Assembly (NCBI RefSeq): GCF_002374315.1
Contig: NZ_NWUX01000011.1
Span: 1 to 64,000 of the forward strand
Length of the DNA: 64,000 nucleotides
Source of the DNA: Vreelandella nigrificans
GTDB lineage: Bacteria; Pseudomonadota; Gammaproteobacteria; Pseudomonadales; Halomonadaceae
Direction: 5' to 3'
The notes under the pieces are model-generated. The model made no database searches and had not been told where the DNA came from. It was given only the letters and a program-made list of their open reading frames with translations. Below, in pieces: positions 8,278 through 17,447 of the stretch. Every line of letters starts with the position of its first letter. Position 1 is the first letter of the stretch. The position numbers and the translations under genes are program-made.

Positions 8278-9306
8278 CTAGCATAAACCGCTGCCGTTCC
8301 CAGCGGCCTCCTTCGCTACGAACTGCTGCCACCGCCAGGTATCGTGCATCATGTCCATCAGCGTTTTTTCCGCCCGCCATCCCAACTCACGCTGTGCCTT
8401 TTCGGCACTGGCCCAGAACGCGGCCAAGTCCCCTTCGCGCCGAGGAGCAAAGCGATAAGGCACGGTTACCCCTGTGGCTTCCATAAAGGTATCGACCATC
8501 TGTTTAACTGAGACGCCATTTCCCGCACCTAAATTGAAGCAGCTCACACCGGGCTGTTCCAAGGCTTGCAGTGCCATACGGTGCCCAACCGCAAGATCTA
8601 CCACATGTAAGTAGTCACGCACGCAGGTGCCATCTTCAGTGGGGTAATCATTACCGTAGATCATCAGCTCAGGCAGCACTCCAGCAGCCACTTGGCCGAG
8701 ATAGGGCATTAGATTGTTGGGAATACCCTGAGGAGACTCTCCGATATAGCCCGAAGGGTGCGCACCAATCGGGTTGAAGTAACGCAGAATAGTAATGGAC
8801 CAGTGCGGATCACTGCTGCTTAGGTCTTCGAGCACCTTTTCAACCATGGCCTTGGAGGTGCCATACGGACTGGTGCATTGACCTCTTGTCATGGTTTCGA
8901 CATACGGCGGTTCTGCTTCAACACCGTAGACGGTGGCCGATGAGCTGAAGATCAACTTCTTCACACCAGCCTGCTCCATGGCACGACACAGGGCGATGGC
9001 TCCAAAGACATTGGCATCATAGTACGCCAGGGGCTTGGCAACACTCTCGCCAACCGCCTTCAGGCCAGCACAGTGAATAACAGCACTAATCTGGTGGGTA
9101 TTAAAAATAGTTGCCAGCAGCGCGCTATCGCGCACATCCCCTTGGTAAAAGAGTGGCTCAAGCTGGGTAATGCTTTCAATACGCGCCACAACAGAACGGT
9201 CGCTGTTAGAGAGATCGTCCAGAAGAACAACCTGATGCCCCGTCTGGAGCAACTCAACCGCTATATGTGAGCCGATATAGCCAGTGCCGCCTGTCAATAA
9301 AATCAT
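8278..9306 (-). CDS. galE: UDP-glucose 4-epimerase
   Basis: A 342-residue extended short-chain dehydrogenase. The NAD-binding TGGTGYIGSH motif is at the N-terminus. The catalytic SSATVYG and the YGTSK active-site pair (Tyr and Lys) are present, followed by RYFNPIGAHPSG. GalE interconverts UDP-glucose and UDP-galactose in the cytoplasm. Its place inside the polysaccharide block, 12 bases after the WcaJ-like gene, suggests it supplies UDP-Gal or a related sugar for the repeat unit. The length matches the family and no key residue is missing. Confidence 0.95.
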   Translation of the reverse strand: MILLTGGTGYIGSHIAVELLQTGHQVVLLDDLSNSDRSVVARIESITQLEPLFYQGDVRDSALLATIFNTHQISAVIHCAGLKAVGESVAKPLAYYDANVFGAIALCRAMEQAGVKKLIFSSSATVYGVEAEPPYVETMTRGQCTSPYGTSKAMVEKVLEDLSSSDPHWSITILRYFNPIGAHPSGYIGESPQGIPNNLMPYLGQVAAGVLPELMIYGNDYPTEDGTCVRDYLHVVDLAVGHRMALQALEQPGVSCFNLGAGNGVSVKQMVDTFMEATGVTVPYRFAPRREGDLAAFWASAEKAQRELGWRAEKTLMDMMHDTWRWQQFVAKEAAGNGSGLC

Positions 9307-9318
9307 AGCGTCACGACA

Positions 9319-10728
9319 TCAGTAAGCATTTGCATGCTTAAAGCCCTTAAAGACCGTCATAAAAATAATTTTTAAATCCAACCAAACCGACCAGTTATCG
9401 ATATACCAAAGATCGTATTCGACGCGCCGCTGCATTTTTTCCAGCGTATCTGTTTCTCCACGCAACCCATTCACTTGTGCCCAGCCGGTAATACCGGGCT
9501 TCACTTTATGCCTACGCATGTAGGACTCTACCAGCTCTTTGTAATATTCATTATGCGCCAGGGCATGGGGCCGAGGCCCTACAATTGACATGCGCCCCTG
9601 CAGCACATTGTAGAATTGTGGCAGCTCGTCTAGCGAAGTGCGCCGCAAAAAGGCGCCTATAGGGGTTAGGCGATTATCGTTTTTTGTCGCCTGAGTAACC
9701 GCTCCATCTTTTTCCTGATGCACCTTCATTGATCTGAATTTGTAGACTTTAAACACCTTCCCATTCGACCCCGTTCTATATTGCTTAAACAAAACCGGAC
9801 CAGGAGATGTGAGCTTGATCAATACCGCAATCACCAGGCAGATAGGGGCAATCATTAGTGTTATCAGGCCACCCAGCACAATATCTTCGGCTCGCTTTAC
9901 AAACCTGGCCATACCACTGATAGGCGAAACACTTAGGTCTATCGCTAAGTGCCCGGCCACTTCACTGGTACGGTGGTTAAGCAAGCGCATATCCTTGAAC
10001 TCAGGGATAAGGCGTATCTCTTCAGTATGGTTACGCAGCACATAGAATAGGCTGTGAACCGTGTCGCCCATTTCCAGCGGCACACAGATCCAAACCTCAG
10101 CGGCACCGGAGTCGCTAATTCTGGCAGCAATTTTCTCCAACTGCTCTTGGCAAGGCACGCCATTCAGGCGCTCAACACCCGCAATAGAGTGCCCTTCCCA
10201 GGCAGCTGCCCGTATACCACGGGCGACGTGCAGTACATTCTTTGAGGGGCCCACCAGAAATACTGGCCGCCGGGCGCCACCACGAATGCGAATGCGGCGC
10301 AGGCCATACTGCACCAATGCTCTAGCACTCGCTGCGAGCAGAAAAGAGAGCAGCAGCGTCAGGCCAACCCACAGCCTGGAGTAACGTTCAGCAGCGTGAG
10401 CAAAATAGATGATCGAGGTAACAATAATACCGACCACCAGCCAGACCAGCATTAGTTTGGTCACGATGTAAAAGGTCGATGAAATCCGCCAACGCTTGTA
10501 GCTTCCTGTTGAGTTATTGATTACCACAACCAACAGCGACATACAGAACAGAGCCAGTGCATAGCGCTCGTGCAGGTGTATAGTGCCGAATCGAAGCAGG
10601 TAGGCCAGTACGCCACATAGCAGTACTACCAGCAAGTCGAATACCGGGAAAATAATTTTGGGCGGGTAGCGCTCTGAAAAAATCACTCCTCGCTTCTGAG
10701 CGGCTCTCGGCTTGCTCTCTGAGTGCAT
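9319..10728 (-). CDS. Undecaprenyl-phosphate sugar phosphotransferase, WcaJ-like
   Basis: A 469-residue initiating enzyme for lipid-linked glycan assembly. Four membrane helices occupy about 25-145, then a Rossmann-like cytosolic domain, a membrane helix near 290-310, and the catalytic bacterial sugar transferase domain. The catalytic domain shows KVYKFRSM, LPQFYNVLQGRMSIVGPRP and KPGITGWAQVNG. The C-terminal RVEYDLWYIDNWS segment is typical of WcaJ, which transfers glucose-1-phosphate to undecaprenyl phosphate. The sugar specificity is inferred. It lies between the polymerase gene and galE, in the same direction. Confidence 0.9.
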   Translation of the reverse strand: MHSESKPRAAQKRGVIFSERYPPKIIFPVFDLLVVLLCGVLAYLLRFGTIHLHERYALALFCMSLLVVVINNSTGSYKRWRISSTFYIVTKLMLVWLVVGIIVTSIIYFAHAAERYSRLWVGLTLLLSFLLAASARALVQYGLRRIRIRGGARRPVFLVGPSKNVLHVARGIRAAAWEGHSIAGVERLNGVPCQEQLEKIAARISDSGAAEVWICVPLEMGDTVHSLFYVLRNHTEEIRLIPEFKDMRLLNHRTSEVAGHLAIDLSVSPISGMARFVKRAEDIVLGGLITLMIAPICLVIAVLIKLTSPGPVLFKQYRTGSNGKVFKVYKFRSMKVHQEKDGAVTQATKNDNRLTPIGAFLRRTSLDELPQFYNVLQGRMSIVGPRPHALAHNEYYKELVESYMRRHKVKPGITGWAQVNGLRGETDTLEKMQRRVEYDLWYIDNWSVWLDLKIIFMTVFKGFKHANAY

Positions 10729-10766
10729 ATCTCGTTCTCTATAGTCTAGTTATGAATGACTTGCAT

Positions 10767-12065
10767 CTAGCTGTATATATCTTTTATCAATCGCTTCTTC
10801 CCTTGCTCTTGCCCAAGATAAAAGATCATTGAGAGCATAGCGAAGACGCTATTAAAGGCAGAAACAGATAGCGACGACGCAAGTAAAGCACCCAGCACAC
10901 ACAAGGTATCCATCCATGTATAGCCACTCTTTCTAAGAGCACACACGGTGAATGACATCAGGAACACAAGCCCAAGCACACCATGGTCGAAAATAACTCG
11001 TATGATGTAGGAATGCAGGATAACCGAGTAACAACTGCCATCTCCTGAAAAGCTGTACATGTCGCTCCAGAAGGAGAGCGCCTCACAGGTTTCTGGCGAT
11101 AGGGGTGTCAACGGCTGCGTGCCAAGCATGACATTCCACCAACGCCACTCCTCTGTATCATCTAGAAAGTATAGGAGGAACCGCACCCTATCGATGGAGG
11201 CACCACGCTCCAGCAAAGAACGAATGCCTCCGCCCTCCGCCTCTAAGCCAGGAGGGGTATCTAACGCAGGCGGATCAGGCTCTGATAAAAGCTCTTCGAG
11301 CCCGTCACCTCCAATAGAGATATTCATTCGATCATTGGCGATGCCATATACCAACACGATTAACAGCGGAAACAACAATAGCCACTGTTTTATGAACCCC
11401 TTCCCCAACCTGAATACACTGAAAAAGTAGATGACTAGAAAACAAAGAAAGGCGCTTCGCGAACCTGACAAGAAGATAATGAGCATAACCGTGACAAATG
11501 AAACACCTTTCCATCGGATATCAGGCAGCACCAGATAAAACAGTAGTATCAGGAACAACAGCTCAAAATTATTTTCTGTAAAAATACCCGGCCGAGAGCT
11601 GACCCATGCATCTAGGCCAATCAGTCGTGAATAACTATACTTAATAAAGAAAAGAGCCAGCAGCAAGTAAAAAAACTTGGCCATGTGCTCTTTTTTGAAT
11701 AGCGGCTCTCCGATGAAGGAGCATAAAAGCACTACATAGAAAAACGCCTTGTAGGCTTGCATGTAATCCAATATATGAGAACGACTGACGAAGTAGGCAA
11801 TGCCAAACGTGATAGCTAGGTAAGCGCCCGCCACCAGTACAAATAACCAAGAAACCCGACTTTTGGGTGGACACACCATAACGGAGAGTAATAGCACTAC
11901 TACCTCCAGCACAGGAACCGCTGGCAACACGTTGTAATCATAGGGCGAGAACACTCCAACAACTCCCAGCCCCAGAATAACAACCATCAGCAGCATTGCC
12001 ACAAGCGACCGGCCCTTACTGAGATAGATCAAGTATGTGCCTTCATACGGATGACGACGTTGCAT
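10767..12065 (-). CDS. Wzy-like polysaccharide polymerase (multi-pass membrane protein)
   Basis: A 432-residue, very hydrophobic protein with about ten to twelve predicted helices. A long polar loop around residues 245-330 is rich in Glu, Asp, Pro and Gly, as in Wzy polymerases and ligases. Sequence conservation in Wzy proteins is poor, so the call rests on topology and on its neighbours: a flippase, glycosyltransferases and an initiating transferase. It would polymerise repeat units on undecaprenyl diphosphate in the periplasm. The base composition is AT-richer than the flanking housekeeping genes, as is common in glycan clusters. Confidence 0.72.
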   Translation of the reverse strand: MQRRHPYEGTYLIYLSKGRSLVAMLLMVVILGLGVVGVFSPYDYNVLPAVPVLEVVVLLLSVMVCPPKSRVSWLFVLVAGAYLAITFGIAYFVSRSHILDYMQAYKAFFYVVLLCSFIGEPLFKKEHMAKFFYLLLALFFIKYSYSRLIGLDAWVSSRPGIFTENNFELLFLILLFYLVLPDIRWKGVSFVTVMLIIFLSGSRSAFLCFLVIYFFSVFRLGKGFIKQWLLLFPLLIVLVYGIANDRMNISIGGDGLEELLSEPDPPALDTPPGLEAEGGGIRSLLERGASIDRVRFLLYFLDDTEEWRWWNVMLGTQPLTPLSPETCEALSFWSDMYSFSGDGSCYSVILHSYIIRVIFDHGVLGLVFLMSFTVCALRKSGYTWMDTLCVLGALLASSLSVSAFNSVFAMLSMIFYLGQEQGKKRLIKDIYS

Positions 12066-12128
12066 CCCTTACTCCCAAGAGCCTCGAACAACAAATTAAA
12101 ATCCCTGGCATTTGTGTTGCACAGGCAT

Positions 12129-12770
12129 TTATTTAAAGAGTTTTCTCAATACTTTCTCGACCACGCCCATTTTCCAGCCTTTCCCCCAGTGGTGGATCAG
12201 GTAGGTGTCACTTTCGATATAGCAGTGCATAAGCTGCTTGCGGTCATGGACCTTGGCGTATGGATTATAGGGATAAAAGAAGTGCCAAGGCTTCACCTCG
12301 ATATCATTCCCATCCTTTTCTACACAGGCATTCGCTACCTCTGGTGCAATAAGAAAAGGCTTCTTCTGCTGGTGGCGCTCTTCGATCAACGCCATGGCGT
12401 TCTTGAAGAATGGGTGCCCAGGCACACCGCCAATGACAGCGGTATTCAAACGGTCTTTATCCTCGTAGCCGAGAAAGCACTTACAATCCAACAGAGGCTC
12501 TAGCGACTGAACAGCCTCCATATCGACATCCAGGTAAACCCCTCCTTGCTCGTGCAAGGCTGCCATGCGTACGTAGTCTGAAAGGAAGGCCCACCGTTTA
12601 TTCTCCAAACAATACGCTATGAACGGATTGCTCTTATCGATGTTACTTTCGTTCCACTCAATGATCTCGAAATCAGGCATTTTCTGTTTCCATGTCGCTA
12701 TACACTCCTTGTAGAGCGTCGACATGGGATTACCGCCAAACCAGCAAAAATGTAATTTTTTAGGAATCAT
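12129..12770 (-). CDS. GT32-type glycosyltransferase
   Basis: A 213-residue cytosolic enzyme. It opens with IPKKLHFCWFGG, the typical start of this family. It continues with a W...SDYVRMAALHEQGGVYLDVDMEA stretch (two overlapping motifs near 83-108); the DVD triplet is the DXD metal and nucleotide-sugar site. A late HHWGKGW segment matches the family C-terminus. It adds one sugar to the lipid-linked repeat unit; donor and acceptor cannot be read from sequence. It starts 3 bases after the stop of the GT26-like gene, so translation is probably coupled. Confidence 0.87.
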   Translation of the reverse strand: MIPKKLHFCWFGGNPMSTLYKECIATWKQKMPDFEIIEWNESNIDKSNPFIAYCLENKRWAFLSDYVRMAALHEQGGVYLDVDMEAVQSLEPLLDCKCFLGYEDKDRLNTAVIGGVPGHPFFKNAMALIEERHQQKKPFLIAPEVANACVEKDGNDIEVKPWHFFYPYNPYAKVHDRKQLMHCYIESDTYLIHHWGKGWKMGVVEKVLRKLFK

Positions 12771-12773
12771 AAT

Positions 12774-13448
12774 TCACTCTATCTTATTTCCGTATTTGAT
12801 CAGGTTATGGGGGTAATCTTTCAGATAGCGCTTTAGTAGGCGTTTAGGCTCCTTTAGCATGCGGTATAACCAGCGTAGGTTCAGCTTATCCACCCAAGCT
12901 GGGTAGTAGAGCTGACCTTTAGCATGAACGAACTGGTCAAGGTAGCCCCCACAGGTAAAGCCCGTGCCTTTCCACCCCGCTTCCCGAAGATCAAGTAGCA
13001 TACGCTCTTGCTTACCCGCCCCCATGCCAACGACCAGGATATCGGAATGCGCAGCACTCTCAAGACACTGCTGATACTCTTCGGGACTAGCGAAATAGCC
13101 GGACCTCACGAAGGCAATAGATAAGCCAGGATACTTTTCTTTAAGTAGCTGCGCTGCTTGGCAAATATTTTCTGCTGTACCCCCTACCAGCGAAACAGTA
13201 CGGCCGTGTTCTACTGCATGCTTAAAAACGATGGGAGCGATAGACGTATCATCAAAACTAGTACGTACAATCTTCTTGCTTTTGAACAGACGGGCATAGG
13301 CGACAACAGCAATACCGTCAGCATAGAATCTTATACGTTTACACTCTTGCTCATTAAACGTTTGCGCCACTACTCCTAATGAAAAGGGGTTAATAAAGCT
13401 ATAATCCACCCCCTCTTCAAGTTGAAACTCGCTTTCAAGTTTAATCAT
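12774..13448 (-). CDS. WecG/TagA/CpsF-family glycosyltransferase (GT26)
   Basis: About 224 residues. The family features are a DGIAVVAYARL segment near 46-56 (conserved Asp), SLVGGTAENICQAA near 90-103, and a VVGMGAGKQERMLL segment near 138-151 that aligns with the G.P.QE motif. These enzymes transfer an N-acetyl sugar to a lipid-linked precursor on the cytoplasmic membrane face. The ATG at 13448 is preferred because GGTGAG lies about 5 bases upstream; a TTG at 13451 is the alternative. It follows the flippase gene by about 20 bases. Confidence 0.85.
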   Translation of the reverse strand: MIKLESEFQLEEGVDYSFINPFSLGVVAQTFNEQECKRIRFYADGIAVVAYARLFKSKKIVRTSFDDTSIAPIVFKHAVEHGRTVSLVGGTAENICQAAQLLKEKYPGLSIAFVRSGYFASPEEYQQCLESAAHSDILVVGMGAGKQERMLLDLREAGWKGTGFTCGGYLDQFVHAKGQLYYPAWVDKLNLRWLYRMLKEPKRLLKRYLKDYPHNLIKYGNKIE

Positions 13449-13469
13449 CAAAACTCACCATCATTTAAT

Positions 13470-14789
13470 TCAGGCACGACTTCGTGGCGATACGACATGT
13501 CGCCAGTCGGTCATTAGAAAACCGAACTTCTTTTTTACTACATAGACAGCAGCAACGTTTTGTAGCAACAAGCATATTAGCAGCGCGTAAGCAGCACCTT
13601 CGGCACTGTAGCGAGGAATCAGTAGCAGCGATGCAATACCACCCACCACTACGGACCATATGAGTATATTTCGAGCGGCCTGCTGCTGGTCTACCATCAA
13701 AAGTAGCAGTATGACGGAGCCTGTCATCACATTAATCAACTGACCTACCACCAGAATTCTCAGAACGCTGGTTGCGCCACTATAGTCAGCATCAAACAGC
13801 ATTAGTATGGACTCGGGCCATATAACAAAAAAGATGGCTGGGATCAGCGAAAAACAGGTCATCTGAAAAGCGCTTTTTTGGGCAAGACTTCTCAAGCCAT
13901 CACTGTTACCTTCGTGGTGCAGCCTTGAAAAACGCGGCCCCAGGATACTGTCATAAACTGTCAGTATGAAGCCAATGATCATGGCTAGGCGCAGCCCTAG
14001 GCTGAATATGGCGACATCACTTTCGTTGTGAAAAAAACCCAACACGATGCCTACGCCCCACTGAGTGTAATAGAAAATAATTCCCACTAGTAAGAAGTCG
14101 GGCAAGCTACGATAAAACCCTTTTGTGAAGCTGACGCCTTCTTTATTTACCAGTTGGCTGTTACGGTAAAATAGAAAGACGATAAATAAAGCAATAGCAA
14201 GATAGCCCAGCAAGATACAGGCTAGCGAAGCCATTAATGCCAGTGCACTGAGCGTTATTCCCAGAAAAGCGCAAATCACCACGACGCCGCTTAGAACAAT
14301 GGAAATACAGCCGATCTCGAACAGGCAGGAAATATTTGCCTTACCCCAGCCTTTCATCAGGAAATTGCAGAGATAAATGACGCTGTACAAAGGTGAGAGT
14401 AATGCAGTGACTCTCAACGTTTCAACGGCATTGTCAGTAGCGGAAAGCAACACAGCCGACAGCGCTGGAGCGGCAAACCAAAGCACCCCCCCCAAAAGAC
14501 AGCCAACCACAATATTGACGAGCATTACGTGCTTATAAATCCACGCAACTTCGCGCCTGTTATTGTTTGACGTAGCAATACCCATGTACTTCAAGGTTGC
14601 CCTGTCGGTACCCAGGCTAGCAAATACCTGCACGCCAATCATGATAGACAGGCACAGCATAAATGCCCCAAATGCCTGCACGCTGACAAACGTGGCCAGA
14701 ACATAAGAGAGCAAAAAGGTACCGCCTGCTGCCAAACCTCTGGCACCAAAAGTGGTCAGAAGCTGACTCTTCAACAGTTTATTAATCAT
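13470..14789 (-). CDS. Wzx-like lipid-linked oligosaccharide flippase
   Basis: A 439-residue membrane protein with about twelve helices and the general look of the polysaccharide biosynthesis (MOP/MATE-like) family. The opening LLKSQLLTTFGARGLAAGG matches the family N-terminus. It would flip the undecaprenyl-linked repeat unit to the periplasm for the Wzy-like polymerase encoded three genes further on. It is the first gene of the right-hand block, so the block promoter should lie in 14790-15060. The ribosome site before its ATG is weak. Confidence 0.85.
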   Translation of the reverse strand: MINKLLKSQLLTTFGARGLAAGGTFLLSYVLATFVSVQAFGAFMLCLSIMIGVQVFASLGTDRATLKYMGIATSNNNRREVAWIYKHVMLVNIVVGCLLGGVLWFAAPALSAVLLSATDNAVETLRVTALLSPLYSVIYLCNFLMKGWGKANISCLFEIGCISIVLSGVVVICAFLGITLSALALMASLACILLGYLAIALFIVFLFYRNSQLVNKEGVSFTKGFYRSLPDFLLVGIIFYYTQWGVGIVLGFFHNESDVAIFSLGLRLAMIIGFILTVYDSILGPRFSRLHHEGNSDGLRSLAQKSAFQMTCFSLIPAIFFVIWPESILMLFDADYSGATSVLRILVVGQLINVMTGSVILLLLMVDQQQAARNILIWSVVVGGIASLLLIPRYSAEGAAYALLICLLLQNVAAVYVVKKKFGFLMTDWRHVVSPRSRA

Positions 14790-15060
14790 CCATGAATCTC
14801 AAAGCAGTCAATTTATTGACTTGTGGGGGCGCAGAGCCACTGCATGAGAATAGCGAGCCTGCCTATTCCCCTCCCCATCCAATCACACAAACCCGGTCTT
14901 ATACATCTATTCTTATAAAGTCACTTTTATAAACCAGCTTTTATAAACCAGCTTTTATAAACCCGCTCCTACAAGCTTACCTTGTAAAACAGCTTTACAA
15001 AAACAGTCTGACAAAAACAGCGCCCGAATAGTACGCATCTAAGTTGTGTCGGGCATGAAG
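14790..15060. other. Intergenic spacer with a 14-bp triple tandem repeat
   Basis: This stretch lies between the flippase start and the porin terminator. It carries three tandem copies of a 14-base unit (CTTTTATAAACCAG) at 14924-14937, 14938-14951 and 14952-14965, with decayed relatives on both sides (TTGTAAAACAG, TTACAAAAACAG). It is AT-rich and must contain the promoter of the polysaccharide synthesis block. I cannot point to a clear -35/-10 pair; the repeats themselves contain TATAAA-like strings. No coding potential was seen. Confidence 0.7.
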
Positions 15061-15095
15061 AAAAAAACCGACCCCAATGAGGTCGGTTTCTTTTC
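15061..15095 (-). terminator. Terminator of the porin gene
   Basis: The stem AAACCGACC/GGTCGGTTT has a 7-base loop, and on the minus strand a run of T follows. It lies about 50 bases beyond the porin stop codon. A matching A-run lies on the other side, so it could act in both directions. Confidence 0.85.
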
Positions 15096-15142
15096 TGCTT
15101 TTTGGCAGTGTTACAACTTAAAGCAAGGCGTTTTGGCCAGGC

Positions 15143-16177
15143 TTAGAAGTGGTAACGAGCGCCAGTCAGCCAGTATACGTTGTCAGTCAGGTCGCCCAGA
15201 GTGACGTCACGGTCAACGCGAGGTGCGTCGCCGTCGGCAACTTCAGCAAACACGTCAAAGTTGCTGGAAACTTTGTAGTATGCACCAGCAGACCATGCAT
15301 TGCTGTTGTCTACGTTACCATCACGATCGATGTGGTAGTAATCAACGTTGAATGCCCAAGGACCGGTAGTGTAAGTACCACCCAGACCCCAAGTGTCGTA
15401 GCCGCCGCCGCGAGTATCGCTGTTTTTACGACCTTCGTAGCCCAGACGAGCAGAGAACTGGTCGTTGATCGCGTAAGAACCGATCAGGCCGCCCATCAGC
15501 TTGCCGTTACCGCCGCCACGCACTACGTCGTCAACAAAACCCAGACCTACAGTGATCGGGCCTTGCTCGTAACGAACACCACCTTGCGCTGCAACTACGT
15601 TACCTTCATCACGAACCGGCTCAAGTTCGCCACGCTCGCTGTAGTGCTTGAGCTGCAAGAATGCAGTGAAGCCTTCGATTTCAGGAGTGTAGTAACCGAT
15701 AGAGTCGCCGCGAGACTGCTTCGGATGACCAGCGAACTCTAGGCCCTTGTCGATGTAAACATCGAACGGCTTAGATACGAAGGTGTTGTAGAAGCTGTCG
15801 AAGTTACCGCCTTGAACAGTACCGTACTGCTTGCTTTGCAGACCGATGTAGCTCTGACGAGTCTCACGGAAAGCTTCGCCAGTGCGACGCTCGTCAGCAC
15901 GGAAACGCCACTCGAGGTGACCGAAAGCAGTCAGGTCAGCGTTAACTTCCTGGCTCATGCGCAGACCAAGACGAGAGAAAACGTCTACGAATTCAGCGCT
16001 GTTGTCAATTTCTTGACCTTCATCGTTGAAATCGGGGCCACCACCGGCGATACCCATAGCGATACGGCCGTAAACGTCAAGCTTGGTACCGTCCTGGTCA
16101 TATACAGTTGCTGCTTGAGCGGCAGCAGAGGCACCCAGGGCGCCAATGATAGCAGTCGCTAAAAGTGTCTTTTTCAT
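15143..16177 (-). CDS. Outer-membrane general porin
   Basis: A 344-residue Gram-negative porin. A cleavable signal peptide (MKKTLLATAIIGALGASAAAQA, written here as its first 22 residues in two parts: MKKTLLATAIIGALG then ASAAAQA) is followed by ATVYDQDGTKLDVYGR, the usual first strand. The chain ends ARYHF; the terminal Phe is the beta-barrel assembly signal. The composition is rich in Gly, Asp, Glu and aromatic residues, and the net acidic character fits a halophile or marine organism. It forms a trimeric diffusion channel. A clear AAGGAACC ribosome site precedes the ATG. It is a single-gene unit with its own terminator. Substrate preference cannot be told. Confidence 0.92.
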   Translation of the reverse strand: MKKTLLATAIIGALGASAAAQAATVYDQDGTKLDVYGRIAMGIAGGGPDFNDEGQEIDNSAEFVDVFSRLGLRMSQEVNADLTAFGHLEWRFRADERRTGEAFRETRQSYIGLQSKQYGTVQGGNFDSFYNTFVSKPFDVYIDKGLEFAGHPKQSRGDSIGYYTPEIEGFTAFLQLKHYSERGELEPVRDEGNVVAAQGGVRYEQGPITVGLGFVDDVVRGGGNGKLMGGLIGSYAINDQFSARLGYEGRKNSDTRGGGYDTWGLGGTYTTGPWAFNVDYYHIDRDGNVDNSNAWSAGAYYKVSSNFDVFAEVADGDAPRVDRDVTLGDLTDNVYWLTGARYHF

Positions 16178-16219
16178 GGTATAGGTTCCTTAACTAGCTT
16201 ACTGTTTCGATCGTTGCTA

Positions 16220-16238
16220 CAGGTTTTAAATAAACCTG
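16220..16238. promoter_or_regulatory. Palindrome in the porin leader
   Basis: CAGGTTT and AAACCTG are separated by 5 bases, about 45 bases before the porin start codon. It may be an operator or a leader-RNA stem. There is no direct evidence of function; porin leaders are common targets of regulators and small RNAs. Confidence 0.35.
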
Positions 16239-16438
16239 CAGGTGGCTCGCGGGTCGCGCTCTTTTTCGCATCCTCCGGTTTTTCCCGGGGTATGTGGCAC
16301 AACCTCGGCTAAGCCTTGTTATATTCCAATGCTCGCAGGTCAAACTTTATACTGGGATTCCTATGAACGCAATAGAAAAAAACAGTGTTTTTTTACGAAT
16401 TGCGCTTTTTTGCGGAACCCAAGCGGGTTTAGTAGGTC

Positions 16439-17431
16439 TCAGTGCGCTTTAAATTTTTGCTGAAGACCCTTCAATTTCTCTTCTAAGCTATTTCCCAAAC
16501 CATTTCCCAAACCATGAGATTTTGCTTGGCCACTCTTTTCTGTATGGCTCGTTTTCACTTCTGCGCGCACTTCTGTATTTACTGCTTCTACTTCTGCATG
16601 GTTCTTGCTTGAATTGCGATTGCTTTCACCCTGAACACCCTCCCCCCGAAAAGAGGAGCTAGCAGCAGACTTTATTTTAGCAGCGTTCCTCTGAGTTGCC
16701 ACAGAGTTTGTTGCCACAGAGTTTTGTGTCGCGTTAGACGCTTCAGTGACTGGCCGCTCTTTTCGCCGCTCTCGGGCATGCAGTGCAGCCTCTTTATCGA
16801 CTTTTCCTGCTGGGTTACCGTCCAGGTCAACACGCTCAGCCCCTTCACGCATCGATTTTACATAGCGGGGTAGGTTCACGTAATTAGCCAACGCTCGACG
16901 AATCAGCTTGCCAGACCATGGCTCGCTCTGAGCGAGGTCATGATGTATGCCAACTTTGAGCGGTTTGGTATGCCCTTTAAAGAAGGCCTTCGGGTAGCGT
17001 TGATACCACTGTTTCAGTAACGCCTGAGGCGACGGAGCCTGGGATACAGGGACCTGGGATGCCTGTGTTTGAGGTGCTTCGGTTTGAGGTACGACAGTCT
17101 GAGGTGCTGCTGTTTGAACTACAGCAGCCTCGGGCTCGGCTTGGCAAGACTCCTGATGGGACTCTTCAGGCGCTACGACACCATCTCCATCATGACCATC
17201 CTTCTCATAACCATCTCCCTCATGGCCTGGGCTATGCTCATCCCCTTGGCTATGAAAGGAGGCAGCATGACGCTGCGTACTCTCGTCGCTTTTATCACTA
17301 GCAGCGCGCTGCTGAGCAGCCAACTGCTGCTTAAGCTGAGCATTTTCTTCTCGCAGTGCGTCTAGCTCGGCTTTTGTTCGCTCAAGCCGTGCCTCTAGTG
17401 ACTCTAATAAGTGCAGTACGCTGGCGGTCAT
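16439..17431 (-). CDS. ProQ/FinO-domain RNA-binding protein with N-terminal coiled coil
   Basis: A 330-residue protein. Residues about 1-45 form a leucine-rich coiled coil (LLESLEARLERTKAELDAL). A long low-complexity linker follows, with a PQT/APQT repeat near 105-130. A ProQ/FinO domain lies at about 132-230 (LLKQWYQRYPKAFF, then LIRRALANYVNLPRYVKSM). The C-terminal third is polar and repetitive (NSVATNSVATQ, GLGNGLGNSL). ProQ proteins bind structured RNAs and act as RNA chaperones. The N-terminal coiled coil is not part of E. coli ProQ and suggests oligomerisation. The gene follows folA by about 16 bases on the same strand. Function is inferred from the domain only. Confidence 0.82.
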   Translation of the reverse strand: MTASVLHLLESLEARLERTKAELDALREENAQLKQQLAAQQRAASDKSDESTQRHAASFHSQGDEHSPGHEGDGYEKDGHDGDGVVAPEESHQESCQAEPEAAVVQTAAPQTVVPQTEAPQTQASQVPVSQAPSPQALLKQWYQRYPKAFFKGHTKPLKVGIHHDLAQSEPWSGKLIRRALANYVNLPRYVKSMREGAERVDLDGNPAGKVDKEAALHARERRKERPVTEASNATQNSVATNSVATQRNAAKIKSAASSSFRGEGVQGESNRNSSKNHAEVEAVNTEVRAEVKTSHTEKSGQAKSHGLGNGLGNSLEEKLKGLQQKFKAH

Positions 17432-17447
17432 GATCCCCTCCTTTGAC

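Noticed and set aside
15149..16162. Long plus-strand frames opposite the porin gene
   Set aside because: Antisense shadows; Val/Thr-rich with no domain, and the porin on the minus strand has signal peptide, barrel end and terminator.
16380..16438. Terminator after the ProQ-domain gene
   Set aside because: There are T-runs and a weak AACCC/GGGTT pairing, but the stem is short and not directly followed by a clean T-tract on the minus strand.
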